DNA of 64,000 nt, from positions 1-64,000 of the forward strand of contig JAUSJA010000025.1 in assembly GCA_030647905.1 (NCBI GenBank), written 5' to 3'. Of the stretch, positions 25,939 through 35,422 are shown piece after piece. The notes beneath the pieces were generated by a model that was given only the letters and a program-made list of their open reading frames with translations, was not told the origin of the DNA and made no database searches. The position numbers were made by a program, and so were the translations under genes. This stretch comes from Gemmatimonadaceae bacterium. GTDB lineage: Bacteria; Gemmatimonadota; Gemmatimonadetes; Gemmatimonadales; Gemmatimonadaceae. The stretch's first letter is position 1; each line of letters starts with the position of its first letter.

Positions 25939-27560
25939 GCCTTCCTTCCGGTGTTGATGACGTTGATGTTGCGGAATCGCGCTGGCGGCGAGCCATGGCT
26001 GACGGCGTTGATCTGCGGCGGCTGTCCCTTGCCGTCGAAGAAGCTGCCGCCGAGCTGATAGCTCTTCTTTCCGCCGATCATGTCCATCGAGTTCCAGAAG
26101 TCGGGCGTGCGCATCTGGTACGCGACGTCCTTGAGCATGCCGACGATCTTGCCGCCCTTGATCTCGTGGAACACCTGTCCGCCGAACTGAGCGTTGTAGC
26201 GCTGCTGATCGATCGAGAACGATCCGTCTCCGATGATTGCGATGCCGCGGTCGGTCGCCGCGATCAGATCCTCGAAGCTCTGCTCCTTCTCGCCCGGGAG
26301 AAGCGAGACGTTCGGCATGCGCTGGAACTGGATGCTCGACCATGAATCGCCGTACGAGCATCCGTGTGAGCGCGTCGGCTCGCCCTTGGAGTCATACCAC
26401 CACTTGAGCCAGTTCGCCTGCTCGCGGGTGGTCTGGTAGTCGTTGAATACTCCCTTCCTGACGATGAGGAAATCGTCCGGCCTCACTCCTTCGTCATCGT
26501 ACCCGATCGTTGCGAGGCCGCCTTCCTGCGAGCGATCGCCCTGGATGTTCATGAACTCCGGGCCGTACCTGAGCTTGCCGAGCACCTTGTCAGGCGGCGC
26601 CAGGAAGCTCGTGCCCGCGTAGTTGGCTTCGTAGCCGTTGGCGCGGTCGAGCTCGGTGGGATGTCCGATTGACTCATGAATCGTGAGCCAGAGGTGCGAC
26701 GGGTGCAGCACGAGGTCGTAGCGGCCGACGTCCACCGGCTTCGCCTTGAGCTTCTGCGACGCTTCCTCTCCCCACTTTGCCGCGTTGCCGACGAGATCCT
26801 CCGAGAGGATGTACTCGTATCCCCTGCCCATCGGGGCCGATACCGAGCCGCGGTTCTGGAAGTCGGACTGGTCCGGCGCGATCGCGGTGATCTGCATCGG
26901 AGCCCAGCTCTGGATGATCGTCTGCGTGATCACCGAGCCGTTGGTGTCGGCATAGTTGCGCTCGTTCTTCCGGAAGAACAGTCCGCTGAAGACGAACTTC
27001 ACGTTCGTCGCCTTCATCGCGGCGGCGTTCGCCTTGAGAAGGAGATCGGCCTTCTGCTCGATGGGAATGGTCCACGGGTCAATCGTGTACGCGTTCTTCC
27101 ACGAGACGTCCCTGAACGCCGGCGCCGGCGCGAGCTCGACGGCCTTGTCGCGTCCGATGCGCGTGGCCTTCGCCACGGCAACCGCTTTCTTCGCGGCGTT
27201 GGCGACGCCGTCCTTCGTCATAGTGCGCGTGGCGGCGAAGCCCCATGTGCCATCCACGAGAGCGCGAACGCCTGCACCCATCGATTCCGTATCCACGACG
27301 TTGGTGATCTGCTGCTCGCGCGTCTGGACGAAGTTCTGGAGATAGCGTCCGATTCTGACGTCAGCGTAGCTTGCGCCGGCCAGCTTCGCGGCGTTGAGCG
27401 CGTCCATCATCAGGTCGCGTGTCGCCGCATCCAGCACCGGCGTGTCGGGCGCTCTCGGAGCAAGCGGCACGAGGCCGTGCGCTTTTCTGAACGCCGCTTC
27501 GGCGGCGATGGCGCCTGCCACGAGCGTTCCCTGTTTCAGGAAGTCCCTGCGGTTTGTCAT
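25935..27560 (-). CDS. TldD-like metalloprotease with Tat signal
   Basis: 541 residues. The N-terminus MTNRRDFLKQGTLVAGA is a twin-arginine signal, so this member should be exported folded, unlike cytosolic E. coli TldD. The zinc motif HESIGH (within LWLTIHESIGHPTELD, about 285-300) is intact, as are the family's SFLAPPDKVLGKLRYGPEFMN region and the C-terminal GGQVFHEIKGGKIVGMLKD block. It is the catalytic half of a TldD/PmbA pair, coupled to its partner by ATGA. The family removes unfolded peptides and matures some peptide natural products; the context here (M28 peptidase next door) points to peptide turnover outside the cytosol. Confidence 0.9.
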   Translation of the reverse strand: MTNRRDFLKQGTLVAGAIAAEAAFRKAHGLVPLAPRAPDTPVLDAATRDLMMDALNAAKLAGASYADVRIGRYLQNFVQTREQQITNVVDTESMGAGVRALVDGTWGFAATRTMTKDGVANAAKKAVAVAKATRIGRDKAVELAPAPAFRDVSWKNAYTIDPWTIPIEQKADLLLKANAAAMKATNVKFVFSGLFFRKNERNYADTNGSVITQTIIQSWAPMQITAIAPDQSDFQNRGSVSAPMGRGYEYILSEDLVGNAAKWGEEASQKLKAKPVDVGRYDLVLHPSHLWLTIHESIGHPTELDRANGYEANYAGTSFLAPPDKVLGKLRYGPEFMNIQGDRSQEGGLATIGYDDEGVRPDDFLIVRKGVFNDYQTTREQANWLKWWYDSKGEPTRSHGCSYGDSWSSIQFQRMPNVSLLPGEKEQSFEDLIAATDRGIAIIGDGSFSIDQQRYNAQFGGQVFHEIKGGKIVGMLKDVAYQMRTPDFWNSMDMIGGKKSYQLGGSFFDGKGQPPQINAVSHGSPPARFRNINVINTGRKA

Positions 27561-27674
27561 GACTGGGATAAGTTGGTGGGTCCCTGACGTGCTGATCGGA
27601 TCTCAAGATGCACGATGTGACAGTGCTTCGTGAGTGCGGAAGGTGTAAGAAAGTTGTCTGGCGCGAGGGATCCG

Positions 27675-29216
27675 TTACAGACGGTTGACACGCCCCGCCA
27701 CGGGCGGATTCACTCGGCCGCCGAGCGTGCCCGTGATGTGCTTCATCACCAGATCAACCGCCCGGGGCGCCTGATCGCCAGCTACACACGCCACTTTTGC
27801 TTCGGGAACGATGTAGCCGTCGCCACCCTCGCACGCCGGATAGACGTTGAACGAAAGCTTCACGGTGTCGTTCGGTCCGATAACCTTGCCGTCAGTCTTC
27901 GCGATGTCGCCAACGATACGCGAGCCCGAGGGACGCTTCGGATCCCACGAGTACCTGAGGCCCGACACCTGGAGATATCCTCCCTTCCCGACGACTCCCG
28001 CGGAAACGCCGCGCTCGAGCAGCACCCGCAGTCGCGCGCCGGTGATCGGGAATGTCAGGATCCGCGTTTCATCTGAAAACAGAAAGATGGATTCGATCTG
28101 ATAGTTGGTGATCGGTCCGGCCGGAATCACGTCGTCAATCCGCATCGTTCCGGAATTCATGATTGCCGCGTCGGCGCCCGTTCCGAGGCGAATCGCGTCG
28201 GTGACCACGTCGCCGAGCGGCGATTCCTGCACGCGGTTGGCGGCGTCGCGGCCGTCGAGCGCGAACGTGCTTGTCGCAATCACGCGCTCCTGTCCGAGCC
28301 GCTTCACCAGGCTGTCCTGCCATGACGTCACTACCGCCTGCGTCTCGGGATCCATCGGCAGGTCGCGGTCAATCCTTATCAGGCGATCGCCCTGCACCCA
28401 GCCGCTCCGTCCGTGCGCCAGTGTGACGAGCTGGGCCGAGCGCGAGTTTGCGTCGGCCTTGAGCAGCCGTTTGCCGCGGACGATGATGCGATGCCACTCG
28501 TGCTCGTGTCCGCCGAGTATGAGATCGAGATCCGGTTCGCGCTCGAGCAGCGCGCTGTCGGCCTCGAGCGTCTGGTGCGTGAGCCCGTAGACGATCTGCG
28601 CTCCGGCAACCTTCAGCGCCGCGATCGCCGCATGCGCGGCGCTGTCGGCGTTCGAGCACTTCACGTATCGGCGGTAATCGCTGACCAGCGTCACGCCGAA
28701 CACGCCCACTTTCACTCCGCTGATCGTGCTCGTGTCCCATCGCGAAACACCGGGGAACGGCTCACCGTTGGCCTGCATGCAGTTTGCCGACGTCCATTTG
28801 AAACGCGATGCGGCAACGCGCGCAACGAGCGTATCGCGATCCAGCTCGAACTCGTGATTGCCGAACGTGACGAGATCCACCTTCGCGGCATTGAGCTCAT
28901 GCAGCATCTGCTCGCCGCGATACCACTTGCTCAAGAGGCTCGGCGACATGAAGTCGCCGGCGAGAACGAACGTCACCGGCCCCGTGCGGGCGAGAGAATC
29001 GCGGAGCCAGGCGACACGCGACAGTCCGGCCGAACCGTCGCGGAGGGTGTCTCCGAAATACACGTCGTTGATGAGGAGGAAGCGAAGCGGCGGCGTTGTC
29101 GCAGCCATTTCCGGAGCCGGAGGCGCGCCCGGAGGCGCGCCCGGAGCCGGCTGATTGACGGGAGCGCAGGCGGCGAGAAGAATTACCGGGACGAGAACGA
29201 GCGTGCGTCGAATCAT
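27675..29216 (-). CDS. 5'-nucleotidase-family metallophosphoesterase lipoprotein
   Basis: 513 residues. The signal peptide ends in lipobox LAAC (Cys about 17), then a Pro/Ala/Gly linker with a repeated GAPPGAPPA. The metallophosphoesterase domain has LLINDVYFGD (first metal Asp, but with Tyr where most relatives have His), AGDFMSP, GNHEFELD and GGHEHEWH. The C-terminal domain carries SPLGDVVTDAIR and the substrate-stacking region (MNSGTMR..., VSGLRYSWDP), as in UshA/5'-nucleotidases. It probably hydrolyses extracytoplasmic nucleotides or similar phosphoesters. The His-to-Tyr change in the first motif may alter metal use. Single gene. Confidence 0.85.
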   Translation of the reverse strand: MIRRTLVLVPVILLAACAPVNQPAPGAPPGAPPAPEMAATTPPLRFLLINDVYFGDTLRDGSAGLSRVAWLRDSLARTGPVTFVLAGDFMSPSLLSKWYRGEQMLHELNAAKVDLVTFGNHEFELDRDTLVARVAASRFKWTSANCMQANGEPFPGVSRWDTSTISGVKVGVFGVTLVSDYRRYVKCSNADSAAHAAIAALKVAGAQIVYGLTHQTLEADSALLEREPDLDLILGGHEHEWHRIIVRGKRLLKADANSRSAQLVTLAHGRSGWVQGDRLIRIDRDLPMDPETQAVVTSWQDSLVKRLGQERVIATSTFALDGRDAANRVQESPLGDVVTDAIRLGTGADAAIMNSGTMRIDDVIPAGPITNYQIESIFLFSDETRILTFPITGARLRVLLERGVSAGVVGKGGYLQVSGLRYSWDPKRPSGSRIVGDIAKTDGKVIGPNDTVKLSFNVYPACEGGDGYIVPEAKVACVAGDQAPRAVDLVMKHITGTLGGRVNPPVAGRVNRL

Positions 29217-29247
29217 GTGAGTGATTGTTTGTGGGGGTTGAGCGATC

Positions 29248-29733
29248 CTACCAGTTGCCCTGCTTCTTCATGTCGAGGCGGAGGGGATGCTTGCTCTGAC
29301 CCTCGGCCACGATGTAGGGGATGTTCATCCGGTCACCGGAGATCGTGCCGACGATGGGCGGCACTTTCCGCCGCTGCTTCGTGGGCTCCGGCTGAAAGGT
29401 GATCTGGGTGCCCTTGACGGTGAACTTCCCCTTGTAGGTCTCGTTCAGCAGAGGACCGGGTCTCACCGCCGCTCTCGGTTTCACATGCTGGCGGTAATAC
29501 TTGAACGAGGCGATGAAGCGGCCGTCGGGACGGAGGGTGATGAGCGCACGCTCGAGCTTGAACCAGTGCTCCCACCCGTCCTGGGAAGGAACGCGCTCGA
29601 TGCGCGGCAACGGGTGCGCGTTGAGGAGCGTCCCGACGAAGAGTCCCGTGGGTGCGGCGCCAATGGCACTCGCGGCAGTCGGTGCAGCGAGCGCAACGAG
29701 GAACAGGAACGAGCGAAGGAGCATCATGATCAA
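29248..29733 (-). CDS. Secreted hypothetical protein
   Basis: 161 residues with a signal peptide (LLRSFLFLVALAAPTAASA). The start could be any of three Met codons at the front. The mature part is beta-rich, with LIT-LRPDGRFIASFKYY and FTVKGTQITFQPEPT, in the style of small lipocalin-like or copper-resistance-like periplasmic proteins, but I cannot assign a family. It is followed by the 5'-nucleotidase gene on the same strand after 31 bases. Confidence 0.6.
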   Translation of the reverse strand: MIMMLLRSFLFLVALAAPTAASAIGAAPTGLFVGTLLNAHPLPRIERVPSQDGWEHWFKLERALITLRPDGRFIASFKYYRQHVKPRAAVRPGPLLNETYKGKFTVKGTQITFQPEPTKQRRKVPPIVGTISGDRMNIPYIVAEGQSKHPLRLDMKKQGNW

Positions 29734-29747
29734 GATAAGGCAGGTAA

Positions 29748-29812
29748 CCGTTACCCGCTGCCCGCTGCCCGTTGCCCGCTGCCCGTTACCCGGGTAGCGG
29801 GTAGCGGATCTC
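29748..29812. repeat. Short tandem heptamers (CCCGYTG) with inverted copy
   Basis: A run of five to six units close to CCCGCTG or CCCGTTG is followed by their reverse complement (CGGGTAGCGGGTAGCGG). The two arms can pair into a long GC-rich hairpin. It lies right behind the SusD gene (minus strand), so it may serve as its terminator or attenuator. Slippage is also a simple explanation for the repeat. Confidence 0.7.
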
Positions 29813-29814
29813 CA

Positions 29815-31122
29815 TCAGCTCCCGATCAGCGGATTGTTGTTCCTCTCTGCAGCCGGGAGCGGCAGACACACCTGATTCCCGTACGTCCCGCCGAAGTGAT
29901 ATGCCGTTCCCGCCGCCGGTGCCAGCGTGATGTTGTAGCGGATGACATCCCCGAGGTGATGGCTCTCGGCGAAGAGCTCACGCCGGCGCTGATCAATCAG
30001 CTCCGCCAGATACTGTGCCTGTGTCGTGCCGGCAAAAGACGTCTGGCCTCCGCGGGCGCGGGATGCGTTGAGGATCGGTAGCGCAGCGGCGAGGCTGTTC
30101 GCTCTGATCTCCGCCTCGGCGATGATGAGCTGCGCTTCCTCATAAGTGGCCAGCGGGAGCGGAGTCGCAGAACTCGCGTACTTGGTTTGATAGAAATGAA
30201 CGATGCCGGTGGCGCTGGTGAGCGTCGTCGCCGTCACAGGCACGCGCGGATCGCCAAGGTTCCGGTAGAATGTCCCTACGGAGAAGTTGCGGTTGACGGC
30301 ACTGTTCTCCATCGTGATGCGATTCTGCCGCCGCGTAGCGGCATCGGAAGCGCTGATGACTCGCAGATATCCGGAAGGCACCTGCTGGGCGTCCGCCCTG
30401 GCCCCGGCGTAGTCTCCCAGATTCAGCTTCGCCCGCGCGCGGCCAAGGTAGGCCATGTTGCGGATGCTCGCATTGTTCGAGGCCGCTGCGTTCGTAATGG
30501 CCTCGCCGAATCTCGCCACCGCCAGCTTGAAGACACTGTCACGCTGGATCTCGCCTCCATAGGTGAGAGTCTTGTCGATGTTGACGCTGGAGATCGCCAT
30601 CGTGCAGAAGCCCTCTCCGAGCAGCACGTACGCGTAGCCCGCGTAAGCCGCGGCGATGGCCATGAGGTTCGTTCGGTCCGGCCTGCCAGCGCCGGCCGCG
30701 ACCTCCGCGTCGCTCCAGGTCTTCAAAAGAGCGAGAAGGTTCTCGTTCGACTGACGCGCAGTCTGGAGGGGCGTGTAGACTCCCGTGCCAGTGCAGCTGT
30801 TCACGGCGTAGTCGGTATCGTCCTTCGTGGTGTTGCGGCGATCGTACGGCGTGCGGGATGCGGTCTGCTGCTCATAGATGAACTCCTCGCCGATGAGACC
30901 GCCCTGCCCCGTGTAGGAATTGAACGCGCATTCAAGGTCCCCGACGGCGCCATCGGAGAGAAGCTGGGCGTTGGCCGACACCTCCAGTTCCGCCGCCGGG
31001 ATTCTGCTGGCCGGCTCGACCTGGAGTGGATTGTCGAAAACGTCGCACGCGGAGAGGAAGCCGGCGGCGCAGAACACAGCCGTCGCCAGCGTCCAGCGTG
31101 CCTTTCGGTTCAGTGAAGCCAT
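29815..31122 (-). CDS. RagB/SusD-family nutrient-binding lipoprotein
   Basis: 435 residues from ATG 31122, chosen over an upstream Met because the signal (LATAVFCAAGFLSAC) follows directly. The lipobox Cys is at about 26. The SusD pattern includes GEEFIYEQQTASR, a TPR-like middle (LARARAKLNLGDYAGARADA type), EEAQLIIAEAEIR and ELIDQRRRELFAESHHLGD near the end. It sits downstream of its SusC partner in the reverse of the plus-strand pair at 2.7-6.9 kb, and the two SusD proteins are not close copies. The likely ligand is unknown. Confidence 0.87.
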   Translation of the reverse strand: MASLNRKARWTLATAVFCAAGFLSACDVFDNPLQVEPASRIPAAELEVSANAQLLSDGAVGDLECAFNSYTGQGGLIGEEFIYEQQTASRTPYDRRNTTKDDTDYAVNSCTGTGVYTPLQTARQSNENLLALLKTWSDAEVAAGAGRPDRTNLMAIAAAYAGYAYVLLGEGFCTMAISSVNIDKTLTYGGEIQRDSVFKLAVARFGEAITNAAASNNASIRNMAYLGRARAKLNLGDYAGARADAQQVPSGYLRVISASDAATRRQNRITMENSAVNRNFSVGTFYRNLGDPRVPVTATTLTSATGIVHFYQTKYASSATPLPLATYEEAQLIIAEAEIRANSLAAALPILNASRARGGQTSFAGTTQAQYLAELIDQRRRELFAESHHLGDVIRYNITLAPAAGTAYHFGGTYGNQVCLPLPAAERNNNPLIGS

Positions 31123-31161
31123 GATTGTCGAGCTCCGAGTCGAAGGTTTGTAAGGCACGCG

Positions 31162-34100
31162 TTACCAGTCGAGGTTGATTCCGAACACCCACTGCGCGAG
31201 CTGCGGGTTCGTTGTCTGCTCGAACTGTCCGAAGCCTCCGCCGCGCGTACCGCCGAGGAAGAACGCCTCGGGCTCGAGGCCCGGGTAATCAGTCCACGTC
31301 TTGAGATTGCGGCCCGCGACGCTGATGACCGCGCGGTTGAATCGCACGAACCTGTTGCTGATCACCGGCAGCTGGTACGATAAACTCACCTCACGCAGCT
31401 TGGTGTAGCTGGAGTTGTTGATGTAGTAGTCCACCAGCGTGCCGTTGGACTGGAGGCCGGCGATCTTCTTCGGATCGAACTCGAGCGGATAGAAGTTCTC
31501 GCGGCAGCGGACGAAGATCGCGCAGCGCGATCGCATGTTGCCGTCCACTTTCATGAACCCGCCCTTGAAGTCCACCAGGCCGTAGAGGCGCAGGCTGCGG
31601 AAGAATGTCAGCGTGCTGCTCACCGATCCTTCTCTCGTCGGGAGCGAATGGCCGAGGTATACTTCGGGTGCGTCATCGCTCGTTCCGTAGCGCAGGTCGG
31701 GGCCGGCGCACACCATGGTGCCGCCCTTCGAGTCGTCGCAGATCGTCTGGCCGATGTCGTGCTGGCCGGTCGGCAGGAGCACCGAACTGATGACCTTCTG
31801 CTCGAAGTAAGCGCCGATCGGATAACCCACCTGATGGCGGATGAACGACCCGCCGACGACGAAATCGGGCGTTCCGGTCTGGCGCCGCAGCGCCAGAATG
31901 GACTCCGGCGTGCCCAGACTCTCCACCTCGCTGTCGTTGGTCGCGTAGCCGAAGGTCATGTTCCACTTGAATCGGTCGAACTGCACCGGCGTGGCGCGCA
32001 CCATCAACTCGCCTCCCCAGTTGCGGATGGAGCCAGCGTTGAAGGGCTGGGTGTTCGGCAATCCGAGAGACGGGGCGATCTGCCGGTCGAGAATCGCGTC
32101 GGTCGTGTTCTTACGATACCACGTGAACTCGACGCCGAGGCGGTCGCTCAGCGCACCGAGGTCGAATCCGACCTCCAGCTCCTTGCTGCGCTCCGGTCCG
32201 AGATCGGCGTTGCCGAGGAACTGCGGAGTAACCGTTGCGACGTCGTTCGGTCCGCTGGCGCTCGCGTAGGTCTGAAGCGCCGAGTAGGTGATCGGTTGCT
32301 TGCCCGACTCTCCGTACGCGGTTCGCAGCTTCAGCGCGTTGATCCCGCCAAACTTCCAGAAGGGCTCTTCGCTGATCACCCAGCTTGCGCTGTACTTGGG
32401 ATAATACACGCGGTCGAAGTTCTGTCCGAACGCGCTGTTGTCATCGGCCCTGACGGCGCCGGTGAGGAAGAGCCGGTCCCGCCACCCGAACTGTTCCTGG
32501 ATATAGAATCCGAGTGTCGCGTCCTCCTCCACGTCGCCCGACGTCGTCCTGTTGGTCGTCGTGGCAGACAGGGCGGTGAGTCCGACCGTCGGGAAGATGT
32601 CACCCGACGATGCCTGGAACGCGGTGGTGGTGCGATAGTACTGGGCGCCGAACGACGTCGTTGACTTGAGCTCCGGCCGAAGGTTCACGTTGCCCGAGGC
32701 TGAGTAATCGACCGTGTAGTAGTTGATCTGACGGTTGTTGATCGAGCGGCCGCCGAGCGCGCCCGTTCCGAAGATCACGATGCTCAGTGAATCCTGAGTT
32801 CGCGGCGCGAGGAAGTTGTCGCTCTCATTAATGCGGTCGGTGCCGGCGCTGAGGCGATGAGTCAGCCAGCTGGTGAGCGAATGATTGAGCTGAACGCCAC
32901 TCGTGAATCGATTGAGCCCCTGCCAGAACTGCACGAGGGTGTCGTACATGTACGGCAGCCCGGAGTTGAACCCGCGGCGCGGATTCTCGGCTCCGTTGGC
33001 GAGCGGCACGGCGTTCGCCGCGTTCGCCCAGATCGTGCCAAGGGTGCGTCCGCCGCAGCCGGCTTCGCACGGGAGATGTGTCTCTCCGTTCACGTAGCCG
33101 AGGTTCACGTTCATCGTGAAGCGGGAAGTCGGCACGACGGAGAGGTTGACCCTGCCGCTATATCGTTCCACCGTGCTCGTGGGCTCGATTCCCTTGCTGT
33201 CCTCGGCTCCGACGCCGGCGAAGTAGGTGAAGATGTTGGAGCCGCCGCTGGCGCTGAGGTCGTACTCGCGGATCGCGCCGTTCGTGAAGACAGGCGTGCC
33301 GCGCTCGTTTTCACGGTCGATGATGTCGATTGACAGCGTGTCCCGCACTCCAGCGGGAGCGCCCGGGCGCTGCGCCGTGTTGTAGTTCACCGGCCAGCGT
33401 CCTTCGGGATCCTGCAGATAGTTGGTGCCCAGGCGGGTGGCGAGACTCCAGCGCGGCGCACCCGTCGTTCCCTTCTTGGTGATGATCTGGATCACGCCGT
33501 TCGACGCCTCGGTGCCATACAGAGTGGCCGCGGCCGGTCCCTTGATCACCTCGATTGATTCGATGTCATCCGGATTGATGTCGTTGATGCGGGAGATCGA
33601 GGAGGATCCGAAGGACTGGTTCGTCGGCCCGCTCGAGGGAGCGTTCGACACGCGCACGCCGTCCACGTAGATGAGCGGCTCGTTGGAGAGCGACACGCTG
33701 GACGCGCCGCGGATGCGGATGCGCGCTCCGGCGCCGACGTTCCCTGTAGCGCTGTTGACGAAGACTCCCGGGGCGCGGCCGTTCAGGAGATTCTGGATGT
33801 TGTTGATCGGCGCGATCTCTTTCGTTTCGCGTGCGTTGATGATCGTCACGGCGTTGCCGATCTCGCGCTTGGCCTGCCCGCCGCTCGTTCCTGTCACGAC
33901 GACCACGTCGAGGGCGACGGACTGCTCCGTCATGTCGATCCGGAGGTTGTTATCGCCGACGCGCACCGTGCGGGTATCCGGACGATAGCCGATGCGGCGC
34001 ACCTCGACCGTCGCCTGGTTGCCGGAGGCACCGACGATCCGGAATCGTCCGCTGGCGTCGGTTGTCACGCCGAGATTCGACCCTTGGATGCGGACCTGTG

Positions 34101-34275
34101 CCCCGGCGAGCGGCTGGCCACCCGCGCCGAGGACGATGCCACCGACGACACCCTCCTGCTGCGCTTCGGCTGTCGGCGCTGCGATGACAGCCATGACGGC
34201 GAGAGAGAGAGTAGCGAGGGATAGTGCCCGAGGGAGGATTCGGGTAAATCCGTAACGGAACAATACGCGCTTCAT
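31162..34275 (-). CDS. SusC/RagA-family TonB-linked outer-membrane receptor
   Basis: 1037 residues from ATG 34275, which has GGGGTG four bases upstream; a GTG two codons earlier is possible. The signal peptide ends in AEAQ. Then come a carboxypeptidase-regulatory-like domain (about 43-125), a plug with ARIRIRGASSVSLSNEPLIYVDGV and SIEVIKGPAAATLYGTEASNGV, and the barrel ending in NLDW. The long extracellular loops contain several Cys (for example EAGCGG and SRCAIFVRCREN). It acts with the SusD gene 40 bases downstream. The peptidase, TldD and nucleotidase genes before it are not obviously part of the same unit. Confidence 0.9.
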   Translation of the reverse strand: MKRVLFRYGFTRILPRALSLATLSLAVMAVIAAPTAEAQQEGVVGGIVLGAGGQPLAGAQVRIQGSNLGVTTDASGRFRIVGASGNQATVEVRRIGYRPDTRTVRVGDNNLRIDMTEQSVALDVVVVTGTSGGQAKREIGNAVTIINARETKEIAPINNIQNLLNGRAPGVFVNSATGNVGAGARIRIRGASSVSLSNEPLIYVDGVRVSNAPSSGPTNQSFGSSSISRINDINPDDIESIEVIKGPAAATLYGTEASNGVIQIITKKGTTGAPRWSLATRLGTNYLQDPEGRWPVNYNTAQRPGAPAGVRDTLSIDIIDRENERGTPVFTNGAIREYDLSASGGSNIFTYFAGVGAEDSKGIEPTSTVERYSGRVNLSVVPTSRFTMNVNLGYVNGETHLPCEAGCGGRTLGTIWANAANAVPLANGAENPRRGFNSGLPYMYDTLVQFWQGLNRFTSGVQLNHSLTSWLTHRLSAGTDRINESDNFLAPRTQDSLSIVIFGTGALGGRSINNRQINYYTVDYSASGNVNLRPELKSTTSFGAQYYRTTTAFQASSGDIFPTVGLTALSATTTNRTTSGDVEEDATLGFYIQEQFGWRDRLFLTGAVRADDNSAFGQNFDRVYYPKYSASWVISEEPFWKFGGINALKLRTAYGESGKQPITYSALQTYASASGPNDVATVTPQFLGNADLGPERSKELEVGFDLGALSDRLGVEFTWYRKNTTDAILDRQIAPSLGLPNTQPFNAGSIRNWGGELMVRATPVQFDRFKWNMTFGYATNDSEVESLGTPESILALRRQTGTPDFVVGGSFIRHQVGYPIGAYFEQKVISSVLLPTGQHDIGQTICDDSKGGTMVCAGPDLRYGTSDDAPEVYLGHSLPTREGSVSSTLTFFRSLRLYGLVDFKGGFMKVDGNMRSRCAIFVRCRENFYPLEFDPKKIAGLQSNGTLVDYYINNSSYTKLREVSLSYQLPVISNRFVRFNRAVISVAGRNLKTWTDYPGLEPEAFFLGGTRGGGFGQFEQTTNPQLAQWVFGINLDW

Positions 34276-34485
34276 TGTCACCCCACGTTGGTGGATTATC
34301 TGGCCCGGCTCCGGCGGAGGGAAGCAGCGGGTGGACAGGCTTCGCGGCCTATACTAGGGCGGCGATTGATTCTGAGCAAGGCGCGCTTCGGGGCGCGCTT
34401 CGGGGCGCCTCCTACCAGTCACCTGGCGGAATTATCGCGTCGGCTCCTTATGGTCCGGCTTGTTTGTGGCGAAAATGGTGGCACA

Positions 34486-35370
34486 GTGAGATTCAACCGA
34501 GTTCTCTTGATCGTGAATCCGGCGTCGCGCCGCGGCGGACGGGTCCTGGCGAAGGCCGAAGGGGCATTCGCGAAGGCCGGTGTGACCGCGGACGTGGTGA
34601 TGACCGAAGCGCCGGGCCATGCCGCTCAGCTCGCTGCGCGTCTCGGGAGCTCGTACGACGCAGTATTCACACTCGGCGGCGACGGCACGGCGATCGAGGT
34701 GATCGGCGCGCTCGCTCATGCGGGGCCGCCGGTGGGGATTCTTCCCGGTGGAACCGGCAATGTCGTCGCGCGAACGCTGGGGACGCCGGCCAGCATCGGT
34801 CGCGCGGTGGCGAGTCTTCTCGATGGTGACGAGGCGCGAATAGATCTCGGTCTGTTGAGCACCGGGCAGCGCTTCGCCATCGGGATGGGAGTGGGCCTGG
34901 ACGCGACGATGATCGCCCACGCGCCGGGTGCGTTGAAGCGCCGGATCGGATTTTTCGCGTACGTCGTGGGTGCGCTCAGGGCGTTCATACGGCTGGAGAA
35001 GTTCACCGTCCGGCTGACCGTGGATGGCGAGACGATGGAGATGCGGGCGTCCGCCGTGCTGATCGTGAATTTCGGCGCCGTGATGAACGACCTGCTGGCA
35101 TTCGGTGATGGGATACAGCGGGACGACGGGTTGTTGGACGCGTGCGTCTATTCGCCGGGCAACGTCGTGGATGCAATGCGGATCCTGTGGAGGATGATGC
35201 GGAAGGATTTCAGGCCGGATCCGTGCGTGTACTATGGATCTGGCGCGAGTTTTCGGATCGAGACCGTCCCTCCGCGGCTCGGTCAGGCGGACGGGGAGCT
35301 GATCGGGAATTCGCCGTTTTCGGTGACCGTCGAGCCCCTTGCGGCGCGGGTGTTGGTGCCGAAGCGGTAG
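34486..35370 (+). CDS. Diacylglycerol kinase-family lipid kinase
   Basis: 294 residues from GTG 34486; ATG 34450 is an alternative, but the chosen length fits the family (about 290-310). Key features are LLIVNPASRRGG at the start, the ATP-binding FTLGGDGTAIEV, LPGGTGNVVARTLG and the later GDGIQRDDGLLDACVYSP. It phosphorylates diacylglycerol, sphingosine-like or undecaprenol-type lipids at the membrane; the exact lipid cannot be told. It is the last gene before tRNA-Pro and so marks the left chromosomal flank of the island array. Confidence 0.85.
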   Translation: MRFNRVLLIVNPASRRGGRVLAKAEGAFAKAGVTADVVMTEAPGHAAQLAARLGSSYDAVFTLGGDGTAIEVIGALAHAGPPVGILPGGTGNVVARTLGTPASIGRAVASLLDGDEARIDLGLLSTGQRFAIGMGVGLDATMIAHAPGALKRRIGFFAYVVGALRAFIRLEKFTVRLTVDGETMEMRASAVLIVNFGAVMNDLLAFGDGIQRDDGLLDACVYSPGNVVDAMRILWRMMRKDFRPDPCVYYGSGASFRIETVPPRLGQADGELIGNSPFSVTVEPLAARVLVPKR

Positions 35371-35387
35371 GCGGTTATGTTAAGCGT

Positions 35388-35410
35388 GGCGAGCATGTTA
35401 ACGGCTCGCC
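35388..35410 (+). terminator. Hairpin between the lipid kinase and tRNA-Pro
   Basis: GGCGAGC pairs with GCTCGCC across a nine-base loop. It lies 18 bases after the kinase stop and 12 bases before the tRNA. It has no T-run, so it is only a candidate terminator. Confidence 0.4.
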
Positions 35411-35422
35411 ATTGCTATCAAT

